From positions 1 through 64,000 of the forward strand of contig NZ_JAQMUE010000075.1 in the NCBI RefSeq assembly GCF_028330985.1: DNA of 64,000 nucleotides, given 5' to 3'. The DNA comes from Roseofilum reptotaenium CS-1145 (GTDB taxonomy: Bacteria > Cyanobacteriota > Cyanobacteriia > Cyanobacteriales > Desertifilaceae). The notes below the pieces were generated by a model. It ran no database searches. It saw only the letters and a list, made by a program, of their open reading frames with translations, and was not told where the DNA came from. The translations under genes were made by a program, and so were the position numbers. Of the stretch, positions 1-9,323 are shown one piece after another (position 1 is the stretch's first letter; each line of letters opens with the position of its first letter).

Positions 1-91
1 CTGACTTTTCCCCATTTTTCGCGACATCTATCAGTTCTTGACGTTGCTCTGTACTCAATTTAATGCGATACTTAAGCTTGGGGTTACTCAT
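1..91 (-). mobile_element. IS630-type transposase, N-terminal fragment (runs off left edge)
   Basis: The minus strand opens at an ATG at 91 and reads MSNPKLKYRIKLSTEQRQEL and on to the window edge without a stop (30 codons). A short basic leader followed by 'L(S/T)xEQRQEL' is how the helix-turn-helix domain of IS630-family transposases common in cyanobacteria begins. Only the first part is visible, so neither integrity nor the terminal inverted repeats can be judged. A small DNA-binding protein with the same fold is the alternative. Confidence 0.45.
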
Positions 92-187
92 AGGTACCTC
101 CGATAACTCTTACCCACAATTTTAAGCTTGCCAGTCCACTAGTCGCTATTTATAGACGATTCAAGGAAAAGGTAAAAACGGTTTTTC

Positions 188-222
188 CTATTGCCTATTG
201 CCTATTGCCTATTGCCTGTTGC
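188..222. repeat. TTGCCTA heptamer tandem repeat
   Basis: Four to five head-to-tail copies of a 7-bp unit (CCTATTG, last copy CCTGTTG) lie just before the kinase start codon. The same heptamer recurs on the other strand at 37339-37388 and as single copies beside several palindromic repeats in this window. It fits the short tandemly repeated repetitive sequences known from cyanobacteria. It produces a false upstream TTG start for the next gene. Confidence 0.8.
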
Positions 223-231
223 CTAGTATCT

Positions 232-1596
232 ATGTTTCAAAGGACTCGTCGCCGTTTAGCCTTATGGTACACTGCCGTGACTGCGGTGCTATTGCTGTGT
301 TTTGCTGGGGGGATTTATGGATATGTGCGAGCGACGTTAATTGAGCGCATTGATGATACCCTGAATCATGTTGTGGAAGTAGTGGAGCGATCGCTCATTT
401 TTGATGCTTTGTCTACCGCTAATCGTCAATCTCCCCATTTTCAGATTAATCTAGAAGCGAGTTTTCAAGACCAAGTGGAACCGGCAGAGGACGATCGCAT
501 TGATTTAGAATGGTTTAGTCCTACAGGAGAGTTATTATGGTCAACTTGGGAAACGCCCCTCAATCTTCCTCTCCATTTTAATCGTATGGGGGAAACGGTA
601 CGAATTGCGCGATCGCCCCATGGAAATCTTTGGAATTATACAGACTCGGATGTCCTCTTGCGACAAGTGACCGATCGCGTACAAGTGGATCGTGAAGTGT
701 TAGGATACTTGCGCGTGAGCCATCCTTGGTTTGAAGTCACTAAACCCACACGCCAGTTAATGGTGGATTTGGCGGCTGTTATTAGTTTAACCATTATTGC
801 AGTCGCGGCGATTGGGTGGTTTTTATCCGGTTTAGCGATGGAACCAGTTAGAGTCAGTTATCTCCAACTGAAGCAATTTACCTCCGATGCTTCCCATGAA
901 TTAAGAAATCCGATTGCTACGATTCAAACGAACGTTCAAGTGGCTCTTGCCGATCCCAGTTTAGATCCTCAACAACATCAACTTTTACAAGTGATAGAAC
1001 GACTCACGCGCCGTATGGGACGGTTAGTTAACGATCTGTTATTTTTAGCTCGGCAAGATAGTGGTATGGTTGAACAGCACTGGCAATCTATTCCCTTAGA
1101 TGCCTTGGTGATGGACGTGATTGAAGAACAGCAGTTAATTGCGCGATCACGTAATTTAACCTTAGACTTTAACCTCGACTCTCCCGATTTTCCTCCGGAT
1201 CTAGACCCTTTTACCGTTGCTGGAGATTGGACTCAGTTAACCCGTTTATGCACCAATTTAATTAGTAATGCTCTGCAATATACGCCTACGGGAGGAACCA
1301 TTAGCGTCTGCTTAACCCAGGGTTCTGAAGTCCAATTGCAAGTCAAAGATACAGGGATAGGCATTGCTAAAGCGGATTTACCCTATCTCTTCGATCGATT
1401 TTACCGGGTTGATCCGTCTCGGAGCCGAGATGTGCGAGATCCTGAAGGTCAAGTAGCGACAGGATCGGGGTTAGGATTAGCGATTGTAAAGGCGATCGTT
1501 GATAACCATGATGGCTGCATTAAAATAGAGTCCCAAGGCGATCGAGGAACCACTGTTACAGTAACTCTACCTGAATATCAATGCGATCGAGGATGA
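232..1596 (+). CDS. Two-component sensor histidine kinase (RppB/NrsS-like)
   Basis: Membrane sensor kinase of 454 residues. It has a first membrane segment at about residues 12-32, a periplasmic sensor region, a second membrane segment at about 180-205, then the phospho-acceptor H-box SDASHELRNP (His about 222), an N-box (NLISNALQYTP), G1 (DTGIGI) and G2 (GSGLGLAIVKAI) ATP-binding motifs. All catalytic motifs look intact. The ATG at 232 is preferred over a TTG at 205, because the TTG lies inside the heptamer repeat and adds nine non-family residues. The sensor region resembles the redox/metal-responsive RppB/NrsS subgroup; this is an inference. No response regulator is adjacent. A decayed piece of a close paralogue lies at 4865-5010. 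Confidence 0.85.
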   Translation: MFQRTRRRLALWYTAVTAVLLLCFAGGIYGYVRATLIERIDDTLNHVVEVVERSLIFDALSTANRQSPHFQINLEASFQDQVEPAEDDRIDLEWFSPTGELLWSTWETPLNLPLHFNRMGETVRIARSPHGNLWNYTDSDVLLRQVTDRVQVDREVLGYLRVSHPWFEVTKPTRQLMVDLAAVISLTIIAVAAIGWFLSGLAMEPVRVSYLQLKQFTSDASHELRNPIATIQTNVQVALADPSLDPQQHQLLQVIERLTRRMGRLVNDLLFLARQDSGMVEQHWQSIPLDALVMDVIEEQQLIARSRNLTLDFNLDSPDFPPDLDPFTVAGDWTQLTRLCTNLISNALQYTPTGGTISVCLTQGSEVQLQVKDTGIGIAKADLPYLFDRFYRVDPSRSRDVRDPEGQVATGSGLGLAIVKAIVDNHDGCIKIESQGDRGTTVTVTLPEYQCDRG

Positions 1597-1754
1597 TCTC
1601 GTATCCAGAACTTTTAATTGTACTTTAGTTATATTTCATGTCTGCTATTATTTTCTAATATTCCAATCATCGTAGGTTGGGGAGAATCAAATCTCGAAAT
1701 AGCGCAAAGTACTGTATAATTTACTTACGCTAGCAAGTTCACTAAAACACATTA

Positions 1755-2372
1755 CTAGCTATACGTTTCTAAATAAAATTCCTTCCATTGATAGCCAGTT
1801 GTGAAGTTACTGCCCATAACGACTGATTCATAATCATCGTAGTGATCTCCAAGAACATCATCCATAAAGTCAGTTAAGCCTTGATGCTCTAAAAGTAACT
1901 TCCAGAATACATTTGCAATTCTCAAACCTTGTTTATAAGGTGTCGTAGGATAAAATTCAAGTCCTGCCTGTAAGTCTTCTTCAATACAAGTGAAAGGATG
2001 AAGTGATGGAAAGCCTCTAGGATCATCTAGAATAACTGCTAAGAACGGAATATCTAGAAGATTATAACGGCAATCAATCTTAGAAGGGGATAGGTACCTG
2101 AAAGCACTGGGAATTTTAGCGCGAACCCAAATAGCATCACATGATGCATCTAATATATCTAAGTAATTCTTTGAGAACTGATAGAAGGTATGACATATTT
2201 CAGACATATTGTAGCCATTTTCATCCATGTAACTCCTAAGAGAAAAATCAAATTTGAGCGCATCTCTGTTAAAGCTAACAAATAGTTCATAATACGCTGG
2301 GATTATAACAATATTATCAGTAGATACTGATTCCCCAGCAATCCCGTATAAGACTAATTGCTCTCGTAGCAT
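1755..2372 (-). CDS. Hypothetical protein (205 aa)
   Basis: I do not recognise this family. It is an acidic soluble protein without signal peptide or membrane segment, rich in Tyr, Phe and Asp, ending in an aromatic tail (QWKEFYLETYS). It is flanked by AT-rich spacers on both sides and stands alone on the minus strand between a kinase and a phosphatase gene. It contains no HIP1 site and is more AT-rich than the neighbouring genes, so it may be a transferred gene. Confidence 0.55.
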   Translation of the reverse strand: MLREQLVLYGIAGESVSTDNIVIIPAYYELFVSFNRDALKFDFSLRSYMDENGYNMSEICHTFYQFSKNYLDILDASCDAIWVRAKIPSAFRYLSPSKIDCRYNLLDIPFLAVILDDPRGFPSLHPFTCIEEDLQAGLEFYPTTPYKQGLRIANVFWKLLLEHQGLTDFMDDVLGDHYDDYESVVMGSNFTTGYQWKEFYLETYS

Positions 2373-2604
2373 ACTATAGTTTGATGAGGTAGTTTCAAGC
2401 GATTGATATTTAACTTATAATTAGACTATGTTTTGGCGGTAAGGTGACACTTTCTTTACCTGATTTTCTGACACTTTGGGCATCGGGCTGTTTGAAATTC
2501 GGATTCTATTTCTAATACTGCGAAACGTGGGATAGGACATCCTAACTCTTCTTTGCTCTGCTAGACAAGTGACCCTACTCCTTCTCCAGTGGACATGCGA
2601 TATC

Positions 2605-4767
2605 TTATCGTTGCTTCAAAACCAGCAAAGTAATATCATCAAATATTTTTTCCTCCCTAATAAACCTCCACACATCTTCAATCACCCGTTCCCGAATCTC
2701 ATGGGCAGTTTTATCTCGGTGTTCTTGCACCACTGTACACAAACGTTCTAACCCATAGTGTTCTTTCTCCCTATTTTGCGCTTCTGTAATCCCATCCGTG
2801 TATAATACCATCACATCAGAAGGATTTAACTGAATATCCTGTTGACTAATAAACTCTAAAATCTGTTCATCTAACCCAATAGGCAATCCCAAATCTATTG
2901 TATCAATCAACTCAATATCTCCGTTTAATCGAACCACAATAACTTGCTCATGTTGACCACTGAGTTTTACTCTACCCTGGTGATAATCCAAAATTGCTAG
3001 CGTTATATGTTTATCACATTTCATCCGTTGCAAATTGTCATAGAGTGTCTGATTCAATAGATCTAAAAATCGTACTGGATCGGTTTCATTCGCATTTTGC
3101 AGAGTACGAATCACGGTTTGAGTCATCAGCATTAACATCCCACTTTCTAAACCATGTCCGGTTACATCCCCAATCCCAATTTTGACTCGCTCTCCTTGCT
3201 TGAGAACGTCATAATAATCTCCACCCACTTCATTTGCGGGTTCCATATATCCTGAAATTTCTAAACCCACAATATTCTCTAATTCTTCCGCGTTTGGTAG
3301 CACCATCTTCTGAAGCTTTCTTACAACATCTAATTCCGAAGTCAAGCGCAAGTTTTCCACCTTGAGTTTGTCATTTAATATTCCAATTCTCTGATTGGCT
3401 AAAGCTAAGTCTGCGGTGCGTTCTTGAAGTTGTCGAAAAGTGTTGAGAATTCGGTCAGCCATATGATTGAAATTGTCGGCTAAATGACCAATTTCATCTT
3501 TTCCCACGATCGGGGCACGAGCACTTAAATCTCCTTGAGAAAAGGATTGAGTGGTTTTTTGTAGACGTTTAATGGGGCGAGTAATAGTGATTCCTAATAA
3601 AATAGCTAAAATAATATCAAATCCTAACGCTAAAGAGGCAACGATTCCTTGCAAAAGAAGACTTCCTCTTGTTAACTCTTCTAAGGCAGTTTCTGGAGTC
3701 CCTCTCACCAAAACACCAATGGGTTCACCTTGGTAATTATAAATTGCTTTAGCAGCAAACGTATAGTGTTTTTCTTCGAGCTTCATTCGTTGGGTGACTA
3801 GGCTATTTTCCGGGAGAGTAATTGCTTCTTGTAAAAAAGTTAGATCGGGTATTGAGAGATCTAAAATATAGGAGCCATGAACGGCTGCATAGGCAGATTG
3901 ATTTGCTTTTATATCAATGGGTTTAACTGAGGTGATTAAGTTAAAGTTTTGCCTGTTTTCATCATAAAGGTAGATCCCACTATATCCGCCATCGAGAGCT
4001 TCTAGAGTAGATTGGACAATTTCTCTTTTTTTATTCACTATATCTCCCGAAACTAGAACAGCAATGGGTTGATCGGTTTGGGGATCTTTAACTGGAGTAA
4101 TAGTATACCGAATCAGGATTTGTTCTCCAGGCGTTAAGAAGGAAAGATGTTCGGGAGATTCAGCTTCTAAATCTTGCCAATGGATTATTTCACTGGTTTT
4201 TATTTGTTCGCCGGTTTTCAGAGCGATCTGAACGAGATTTTTTGGATTAAATACTTCTCCGGCTCGGTTCTGATTACCATTGATAATGATTTTTAGATTC
4301 TTTCCAACCAAGGTTGCATATTCAATTTGGCGTGCTTTGATTTCATTTTCTAATATTGTTTGAACTTGCCCTTTAAAGTCCGGAGGAATGAGTTGACCGT
4401 AACGGTGATATTGGGCTACTTGAATAATCGCTAAGTTGTCAGCTTGTCCTCGAAATCCAAATCCCATTTGATCGATCTTGATATTATATTCTATCTGAGT
4501 AACTGCTAATTCGGATTTGGCTTGATGTTCTAATTGATTCCGTCCGGATTTAAAAATCAAGTATGCACCGACACCCACGAGTCCGACAATGGAAATAATT
4601 TCTGAGGTAAAAAGGCCAATGAGCTGTTTTTGACGAATGGGTAGATCTTTAAACCACTGAATTGCCCCAGGTTTAGTAATCAGAGATTGGTTAGAAGATA
4701 GCTCGGAAGATGGTTTGGTTAATGGACTGTTAGATACTCTTAATTCAGAAGAGTTGGGATCGTTCAT
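2605..4767 (-). CDS. Membrane SpoIIE/RsbU-type serine phosphatase with HAMP domain
   Basis: A 720-residue PP2C-type (SpoIIE) phosphatase. A cytoplasmic N-terminal tail leads into a membrane helix (about 48-70), a large extracytoplasmic Cache-like sensor region, a second membrane helix (about 370-395), a HAMP linker (about 395-450), a short coiled coil and the phosphatase domain. The metal-binding motifs GGDYYD and GDVTGHG and the later SDVMVLYTDGITE are intact. Such proteins dephosphorylate anti-sigma-factor antagonists in partner-switching pathways. No STAS or kinase partner is adjacent, so the target is unknown. Confidence 0.88.
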   Translation of the reverse strand: MNDPNSSELRVSNSPLTKPSSELSSNQSLITKPGAIQWFKDLPIRQKQLIGLFTSEIISIVGLVGVGAYLIFKSGRNQLEHQAKSELAVTQIEYNIKIDQMGFGFRGQADNLAIIQVAQYHRYGQLIPPDFKGQVQTILENEIKARQIEYATLVGKNLKIIINGNQNRAGEVFNPKNLVQIALKTGEQIKTSEIIHWQDLEAESPEHLSFLTPGEQILIRYTITPVKDPQTDQPIAVLVSGDIVNKKREIVQSTLEALDGGYSGIYLYDENRQNFNLITSVKPIDIKANQSAYAAVHGSYILDLSIPDLTFLQEAITLPENSLVTQRMKLEEKHYTFAAKAIYNYQGEPIGVLVRGTPETALEELTRGSLLLQGIVASLALGFDIILAILLGITITRPIKRLQKTTQSFSQGDLSARAPIVGKDEIGHLADNFNHMADRILNTFRQLQERTADLALANQRIGILNDKLKVENLRLTSELDVVRKLQKMVLPNAEELENIVGLEISGYMEPANEVGGDYYDVLKQGERVKIGIGDVTGHGLESGMLMLMTQTVIRTLQNANETDPVRFLDLLNQTLYDNLQRMKCDKHITLAILDYHQGRVKLSGQHEQVIVVRLNGDIELIDTIDLGLPIGLDEQILEFISQQDIQLNPSDVMVLYTDGITEAQNREKEHYGLERLCTVVQEHRDKTAHEIRERVIEDVWRFIREEKIFDDITLLVLKQR

Positions 4768-4864
4768 CGTGAGTTAGGTACTTTAAGTTTCAAGGGAAGG
4801 GTTATATCAATTAACAAATTAATAATGGGTTTGGGTTGGGAACAAATTGCTTCTAGCGACGCTA

Positions 4865-5010
4865 ATACGGCGCGATCGCCGGGACGGTGTGTTACTGCAA
4901 CAAGTAACCGATCGCGTACCAGTCGGTCGCGAAGTGTTAGGATACTTGCGCGTGAGCTATCGTTAGTTAGCCATGGAACGGGTAATTGTAAAGGCGATCA
5001 TCGATCAATT
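4865..5010 (+). pseudogene. Internally deleted remnant of a sensor histidine kinase gene
   Basis: In one frame this stretch reads VLLQQVTDRVPVGREVLGYL (from 4889), then RVSY, a stop at 4964-4966, then LAMERV and IVKAIID. These three islands match, in order, three separate parts of the intact kinase at 232-1596: VLLRQVTDRVQVDREVLGYL, LAMEPV at the second membrane helix, and IVKAIVD in the G2 box. Two large deletions therefore joined pieces of a paralogue. A small ORF that overlaps it in another frame is a shadow. Confidence 0.8.
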
Positions 5011-5037
5011 TTTAATTTTTAATTGAAGGTAATGGTT

Positions 5038-6321
5038 ATGTCTTTTATTCGGGATCAATCTTATCATCAGAGGCGTTCCCCGAAGGGGTCGCGGAGCGAA
5101 TCGCCCCATTCTCCTCAATTTTGGTTGCTTTTAGTTTTGGGGTCAATCCTGCTACATGGATTAGTGTTATGGATAGTGCAGCCCCTATTGCGTCTGAGGA
5201 TGACGGAGCAGGATTCTGTATCCTTTATTCCTATTGAGATGCTTGAGGCTATTGTTGAGGAAACTTCAGCTCCTGAAGCCGCACCTTCTCCAGTCAATGA
5301 GACAGAACCTGAACCCCCATCCCCTTCTCCTAGTCCACCTCCAGTTGTTCCAGAGGTACAGCCTGAACCGGAAGAGAGAGTCCCTTCCTTAGAAGCTTTT
5401 CCTGAACCCTTTCCTTCTCCTACGTTTTCCCCTTTTCCGGTTCCCGAACTTTCTCCAACCCCAGAACCTTCACTTGAACCGTCTCCCACTCCAACACCTA
5501 AAGCCTCACCTGAACCGACTCCAACCCCCAAACCTTCACCTGAGTCATCTCCAATTCCAACGCCTGAAGCCTCACCTGAATCAACGCCAAGTCCAGAACC
5601 CACCCCAGAACCGACTCCAGAAACCTCTCCAACTGCAACCCCCGAACCTTCACCTGAACCCTCTCCAACGCCAAGTCCAGAACCTTCACCTGAATCATCT
5701 GTAACACCAGAACCTACACCAAGTCCAGAAAGCACTCCGGTTCCTACGCAGAGTGTCGTTCCTCGTCCTTTGGTGACTCCTTCACCGGATCTCGAGTCTG
5801 TTCCTGTAAGATCTCCACTTCCCTCTCCTCCTCCTCAAGTGTCTGCCTCTCCCGTTAACCCCTTGCCTGAAAATCCGGCTGTTGCAGAAGAAGAATTACC
5901 CAATATTGGCGATATTAAACCGGAAGAATTTTCTCCTAAACTTTTAGGTATCCAACCCCCTCCCCCAGAGCAACAAATTGATATTCCAGATGAATGGGCT
6001 AAAGCTAAATCTTTAGAAACACCTCTAATTTTAGACTCTGATAATCCCACTTGTCCCCTAGAGTCAGGTACGCGGGAATACTTTGGTCAAACCATTACTT
6101 TATTCGTTACTATTGATGAGAATGGGAGGATTTTACCCAGTTATACGCGGGTTTTAAATCCTCAAGATACCAGCATTGCCTATCAAAATTTAGTCCAATG
6201 TTTGGTCAACGAGCAAACTTGGAGTTTTGAGGCGGCGATCTCAGGCGATCGCCGAGTTGTCAGTAATGCGCAGTTAGAAGTTACCCTCGATCCCATTCTT
6301 CCACAACCCAATCTTGAATAA
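5038..6321 (+). CDS. TonB-like energy transducer with long Pro-rich linker
   Basis: A 427-residue protein with one N-terminal membrane helix (about residues 28-50), then a very long Pro/Ser/Thr/Glu linker built of degenerate PSPEP/PTPEP repeats (about 95-270), then a folded C-terminal domain of about 110 residues with TonB-like features (FVTIDENGRILPSY; two Cys). TonB proteins span the periplasm to energise outer-membrane transporters; the Pro-rich rod fits this. ATG 5038 is chosen because GAAGG sits at the right distance; TTG 5023 and ATG 5032 are alternatives. No ExbB/ExbD or receptor gene is adjacent. A dispersed repeat is embedded near the start. Confidence 0.7.
   Translation: MSFIRDQSYHQRRSPKGSRSESPHSPQFWLLLVLGSILLHGLVLWIVQPLLRLRMTEQDSVSFIPIEMLEAIVEETSAPEAAPSPVNETEPEPPSPSPSPPPVVPEVQPEPEERVPSLEAFPEPFPSPTFSPFPVPELSPTPEPSLEPSPTPTPKASPEPTPTPKPSPESSPIPTPEASPESTPSPEPTPEPTPETSPTATPEPSPEPSPTPSPEPSPESSVTPEPTPSPESTPVPTQSVVPRPLVTPSPDLESVPVRSPLPSPPPQVSASPVNPLPENPAVAEEELPNIGDIKPEEFSPKLLGIQPPPPEQQIDIPDEWAKAKSLETPLILDSDNPTCPLESGTREYFGQTITLFVTIDENGRILPSYTRVLNPQDTSIAYQNLVQCLVNEQTWSFEAAISGDRRVVSNAQLEVTLDPILPQPNLE
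5070..5103. repeat. Dispersed palindromic repeat inserted in-frame in a coding sequence
   Basis: A 34-bp segment of the form GAGGCGTTCCCCGAAGGGG followed by TCGCGGAGCGAATCG. The same type of GC-rich palindromic repeat is usually intergenic in cyanobacterial genomes. Here it encodes RRSPKGSRSES in the cytoplasmic tail of the TonB-like protein, ahead of the membrane helix. Confidence 0.6.
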
Positions 6322-6329
6322 AAGCATAT

Positions 6330-6342
6330 AGTGCTTCGTGCT
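6330..6342. repeat. AGYGC-NNN-GYGCT palindrome copy
   Basis: AGTGCTTCGTGCT, a copy of a short dispersed hairpin found repeatedly between genes in this window, here just after the TonB-like gene. Confidence 0.5.
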
Positions 6343-6407
6343 AATAGCTTATATGGCTTAGGTTCTAAGACTTCAATCTGTACCTCACTAATTCGATAAC
6401 AGCTATA

Positions 6408-7202
6408 TCAGATTTTGTGGCTCATGCTACACCGTATCCCTAAAAAGATTAAATCGGGGTCAAAATAGAGATGAGAGTACAATTGAGGAAACTCTTGGAT
6501 CAGGACTTTGGTGAGTAATTCTCCATCCCCACCTGTGAGAACAATAGGACTTTGGGGATAGTGGTTGTGCCAATTTTGAATAAAATCGTGCAAACCAGCT
6601 AAGACGGTATACAGAATACCACTGGCGATCGCCTCTTGCGTCTCCAAACTCCAGCGTTTGGGCAGTTGCTCAGATAAGCTAATTTGGGGTAAGGTGCGGG
6701 TATGTTCGGCTAATAGACTCGTTTGCAAACCTAATCCGGGTAAAATGGCTCCACCGACTAAATGGCGATCGCCATCTGCTCCCGTTAAGGTTAATGCCGT
6801 TCCTCCATCAATGACTAATACTGGCGATCGCCATTTTGCCCCCGCACCAACAACCGCTAACCCGCGATCGATGCCAAATGTGGGATACATTCCCTTCAGA
6901 GGTAAATCGGCTAACTCAATCACATGGGTTTGCGAATAGGATGTCCAGAGGGGAGTAACTTCGGGGATTACGGATGCAAGCCACAAGGGAAGAGTATTAA
7001 ATAGTCTTGAATAAAATTTATCCTTGAGAGGACATCCGTCCAAGATCTGTTCTGGAATCCTTCCCTGTTCTAGTTCAGGGATGATTTTCTCTATTTCATT
7101 TACGGATAAGCTGGCTGTATTCCAGCAAGAGAGCAATGAGTGGCGATCGCCTAATCCCCAATGAAATCGCGAGTTTCCCATAACCAATGCTAACCACATC
7201 AC
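6408..7202 (-). CDS. coaX: Type III pantothenate kinase
   Basis: Catalyses the first step of coenzyme A synthesis (ATP-dependent phosphorylation of pantothenate), cytosolic. The 264-residue length suits CoaX. Visible motifs are the N-terminal phosphate loop MGNSRFHWG, the central FGIDRGLAVVGA, the catalytic VIDGGTALTLT and GGAILPGLGLQ. Type III kinases need a monovalent cation and are not feedback-inhibited by CoA. The ATG pair at 7202/7199 leaves the exact first residue open. It is divergent from the gene at 7313. Confidence 0.92.
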   Translation of the reverse strand: MMWLALVMGNSRFHWGLGDRHSLLSCWNTASLSVNEIEKIIPELEQGRIPEQILDGCPLKDKFYSRLFNTLPLWLASVIPEVTPLWTSYSQTHVIELADLPLKGMYPTFGIDRGLAVVGAGAKWRSPVLVIDGGTALTLTGADGDRHLVGGAILPGLGLQTSLLAEHTRTLPQISLSEQLPKRWSLETQEAIASGILYTVLAGLHDFIQNWHNHYPQSPIVLTGGDGELLTKVLIQEFPQLYSHLYFDPDLIFLGIRCSMSHKI

Positions 7203-7312
7203 CGTTAACTCCTCTTCCGATTGAGCGCAAAGTTGCTAGAATGATGGGCACAATGGGACATTTTCCCATGTATGCCATTATTCTTAAATAACATTGCCCT
7301 TATTTTGAGTCC

Positions 7313-7900
7313 ATGGTCTTAGAAACACAATCGATCGCAGGTTTCACCTTCCCTTTACTCGGGTCTCTGTTTTCTTTCTTACCGATTGATTCCCTTTTTT
7401 CTACTCAGGGAATTATGGTAATGTTGCTCATGGCGTATGCTGGAGCGATGTGGATGTTCCTCACCAGTGCCCCTAAAGTTTATACGATTATGGTATCGGA
7501 CTTAGAGATTGCTAGAGTATTGTACGAGGATTTACTGCAATTACCAGAAGCCGATGTACCGCTTCATTATTATTACAATTACGAGCAAACCTTGGGAACT
7601 ACAGGTTTAGATCCGCTCTATCTCTCCCCAGGAATAACGCAAACAGTGCAAAAAGATATCCCGGAAGGACTGTGGTACCAATTGAAAAAAAATGCCCAAC
7701 TGCATGTGATTTCTGGGGCAAGTTTAGGCCACAACGATCGCCAACGCCATGTTTGTTTCGATCGCGATTGTTTAGAACAGGTGTTAATGCGGGTACAATT
7801 GCGAGGAGTAAAGAATAAAATTCGCCGCAATAAACCCTTGAATTTTTTGGTGAAAGACCTCCACGATCGCGTAATTGAAATTACGGAAATTTCTAATTAA
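7313..7900 (+). CDS. Conserved cyanobacterial protein, one or two N-terminal membrane segments
   Basis: A 195-residue protein with hydrophobic segments at about residues 12-26 and 34-50, followed by a soluble domain that begins PKVYTIMVSDLEIARVLYEDLL. The spacing of hydrophobic strands and the phrase 'SDLEIARVLYEDLLQLP' recall a glyoxalase/VOC-like half-module, but metal ligands are not obvious, so no function is assigned. It is probably co-transcribed with the next gene 24 bp downstream. Confidence 0.7.
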   Translation: MVLETQSIAGFTFPLLGSLFSFLPIDSLFSTQGIMVMLLMAYAGAMWMFLTSAPKVYTIMVSDLEIARVLYEDLLQLPEADVPLHYYYNYEQTLGTTGLDPLYLSPGITQTVQKDIPEGLWYQLKKNAQLHVISGASLGHNDRQRHVCFDRDCLEQVLMRVQLRGVKNKIRRNKPLNFLVKDLHDRVIEITEISN

Positions 7901-7924
7901 TCCTGTCCCTATTTTAAGATCATT

Positions 7925-8368
7925 ATGACCCAATTCGTCACTTTATTGGTCGTCGTTGCTGTCGGAGTTGCGGTAACACTTCAAGCCCAAGTTATGGGGA
8001 TTTTAGAACAGAAAATCGGTGTATTTGATAATATTGTGATGACCTATGCGGGAGGGGGGCTACTCATTTTAGCGATCGCCCTATTGCGTACCGTATTGGC
8101 AGGGTATAGCTGGAGTAACTATAGCCTCTTACCCGGATATGCTATTGTGCCAGGAATCTGCGGTTTAGTGATTGTGGGTGGTATTTCCTATTGTGTATCG
8201 CGGGTCGGTCTTTTGGCGACTTTTTCCTTGAGTTTAGCCATTCAATTTTTTCTCGGTTCCCTATTGGATAGCTACGGCATCGGACTTGACCCCCGTCCGA
8301 TGACCTTATCCCGTTATTTGGGGGTGGGACTCGTGCTTGCGGGTGCAATTTTGTTTCTGAAAAAATGA
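7925..8368 (+). CDS. DMT-superfamily YdcZ-type (DUF606) membrane protein
   Basis: A 147-residue protein with five hydrophobic helices and the usual length of the YdcZ/DUF606 group, a half-size branch of the drug/metabolite transporter superfamily. Sequence cues are the N-terminal VVVAVGVAVTLQAQ and the mid-protein VPGICGLVIVGGISYC segment. It probably works as a dimer. The substrate is unknown. It lies close behind the conserved gene at 7313 and converges with the peptidase gene. Confidence 0.75.
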   Translation: MTQFVTLLVVVAVGVAVTLQAQVMGILEQKIGVFDNIVMTYAGGGLLILAIALLRTVLAGYSWSNYSLLPGYAIVPGICGLVIVGGISYCVSRVGLLATFSLSLAIQFFLGSLLDSYGIGLDPRPMTLSRYLGVGLVLAGAILFLKK

Positions 8369-8378
8369 GGTGAATGAT

Positions 8379-9323
8379 CTAAACTGGGAAGCGATCGCTC
8401 ATTTCAATCAATGCACTACGGATACCCGGTTCTGCCATGGAATGACCCGCATCAGCAATCACCTGAAAATCAGCTTCTGGCCAAGCTCGATGGACTTCCC
8501 AAGCCGTTTTCATCGGACAAACGAGATCGTAGCGTCCTTGGACAATAGCAGTGGGGATCTGGCGAATGCGATCGAGATTTTGAAAGAACCAATCTTCGCT
8601 ATCAAAAAAGCCGAGATTGATAAAATAATGGCATTCAATCCGAGCAAAAGCATCCGCAAACCTATCATCAGCAAACTTTTCCATTAAATTCAGATCCGGA
8701 AAGAGCTTGCTGGTACTCGCTTCCCACACTGACCAGGCTTGAGCCGCTTCCCGTCTCACCTGTGGGTCATCGCTAGTCAGTCGTCGATAATAGGCAGATA
8801 AAAAGTTATCCCGTTCTTCGAGTGGAATGGGTTTAACATACTCTTCCCAAGTATCCGGGAAAATATAACTGGCTCCTTCCTGATACATCCAGTTTAATTC
8901 TTGGGAGCGCAATAAAAAGATGCCTCGCAGAATTAACCCTTGACAGCGCTCTGGATGGCTCTGAGCATAGGCTAAAGATAGGGTACTCCCCCAACTCCCG
9001 CCAAATACAACCCATTGTTCGAGACCTAGATGAGTGCGTAAGCGTTCAATATCGGCAACTAAATCCCAGGTGGTATTATCTTGTAATTCTGCATGGGGGG
9101 TACTTTTACCGCATCCCCGTTGATCGAAGAGAATAATACGCCATTTCTGGGGATTAAAATAGCGGCGATAATCGGGTAAAGATCCTCCTCCTGGGCCCCC
9201 ATGTAAGACCACTACAGGAGTGCCTTCTGGATTGCCCGATTGTTCATAATAGAGGGTATGTAAGACACTGACAGATAGATAGTCTTGGTTGTAGGGTTCA
9301 ATGGGGGGGTAAAGCTCTCTCAT
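8379..9323 (-). CDS. pip: Proline iminopeptidase
   Basis: Alpha/beta-hydrolase of 314 residues, family S33, that removes N-terminal proline from peptides in the cytosol. Seen are the oxyanion motif HGGPGGG, DQRGCGKS, the nucleophile elbow GGSWGSTLSLAYAQ (Ser about 111), the acid loop GRYDLVCP and the catalytic His in DAGHS. The start MRELYPPIEPYNQDYL is typical of the family. It is monocistronic and converges with the DMT-type gene. Confidence 0.93.
   Translation of the reverse strand: MRELYPPIEPYNQDYLSVSVLHTLYYEQSGNPEGTPVVVLHGGPGGGSLPDYRRYFNPQKWRIILFDQRGCGKSTPHAELQDNTTWDLVADIERLRTHLGLEQWVVFGGSWGSTLSLAYAQSHPERCQGLILRGIFLLRSQELNWMYQEGASYIFPDTWEEYVKPIPLEERDNFLSAYYRRLTSDDPQVRREAAQAWSVWEASTSKLFPDLNLMEKFADDRFADAFARIECHYFINLGFFDSEDWFFQNLDRIRQIPTAIVQGRYDLVCPMKTAWEVHRAWPEADFQVIADAGHSMAEPGIRSALIEMSDRFPV

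Noticed and set aside
4825-5022. 65-codon ORF upstream of the TonB-like gene
   Set aside because: It reads the kinase remnant in a wrong frame; the Arg/Ser-rich product comes from HIP1-rich DNA.
5115-5735. 206-codon antisense ORF with Gly/Ser-rich repeats
   Set aside because: It is the mirror image of the Pro-rich repeats of the TonB-like gene and has no start signal.
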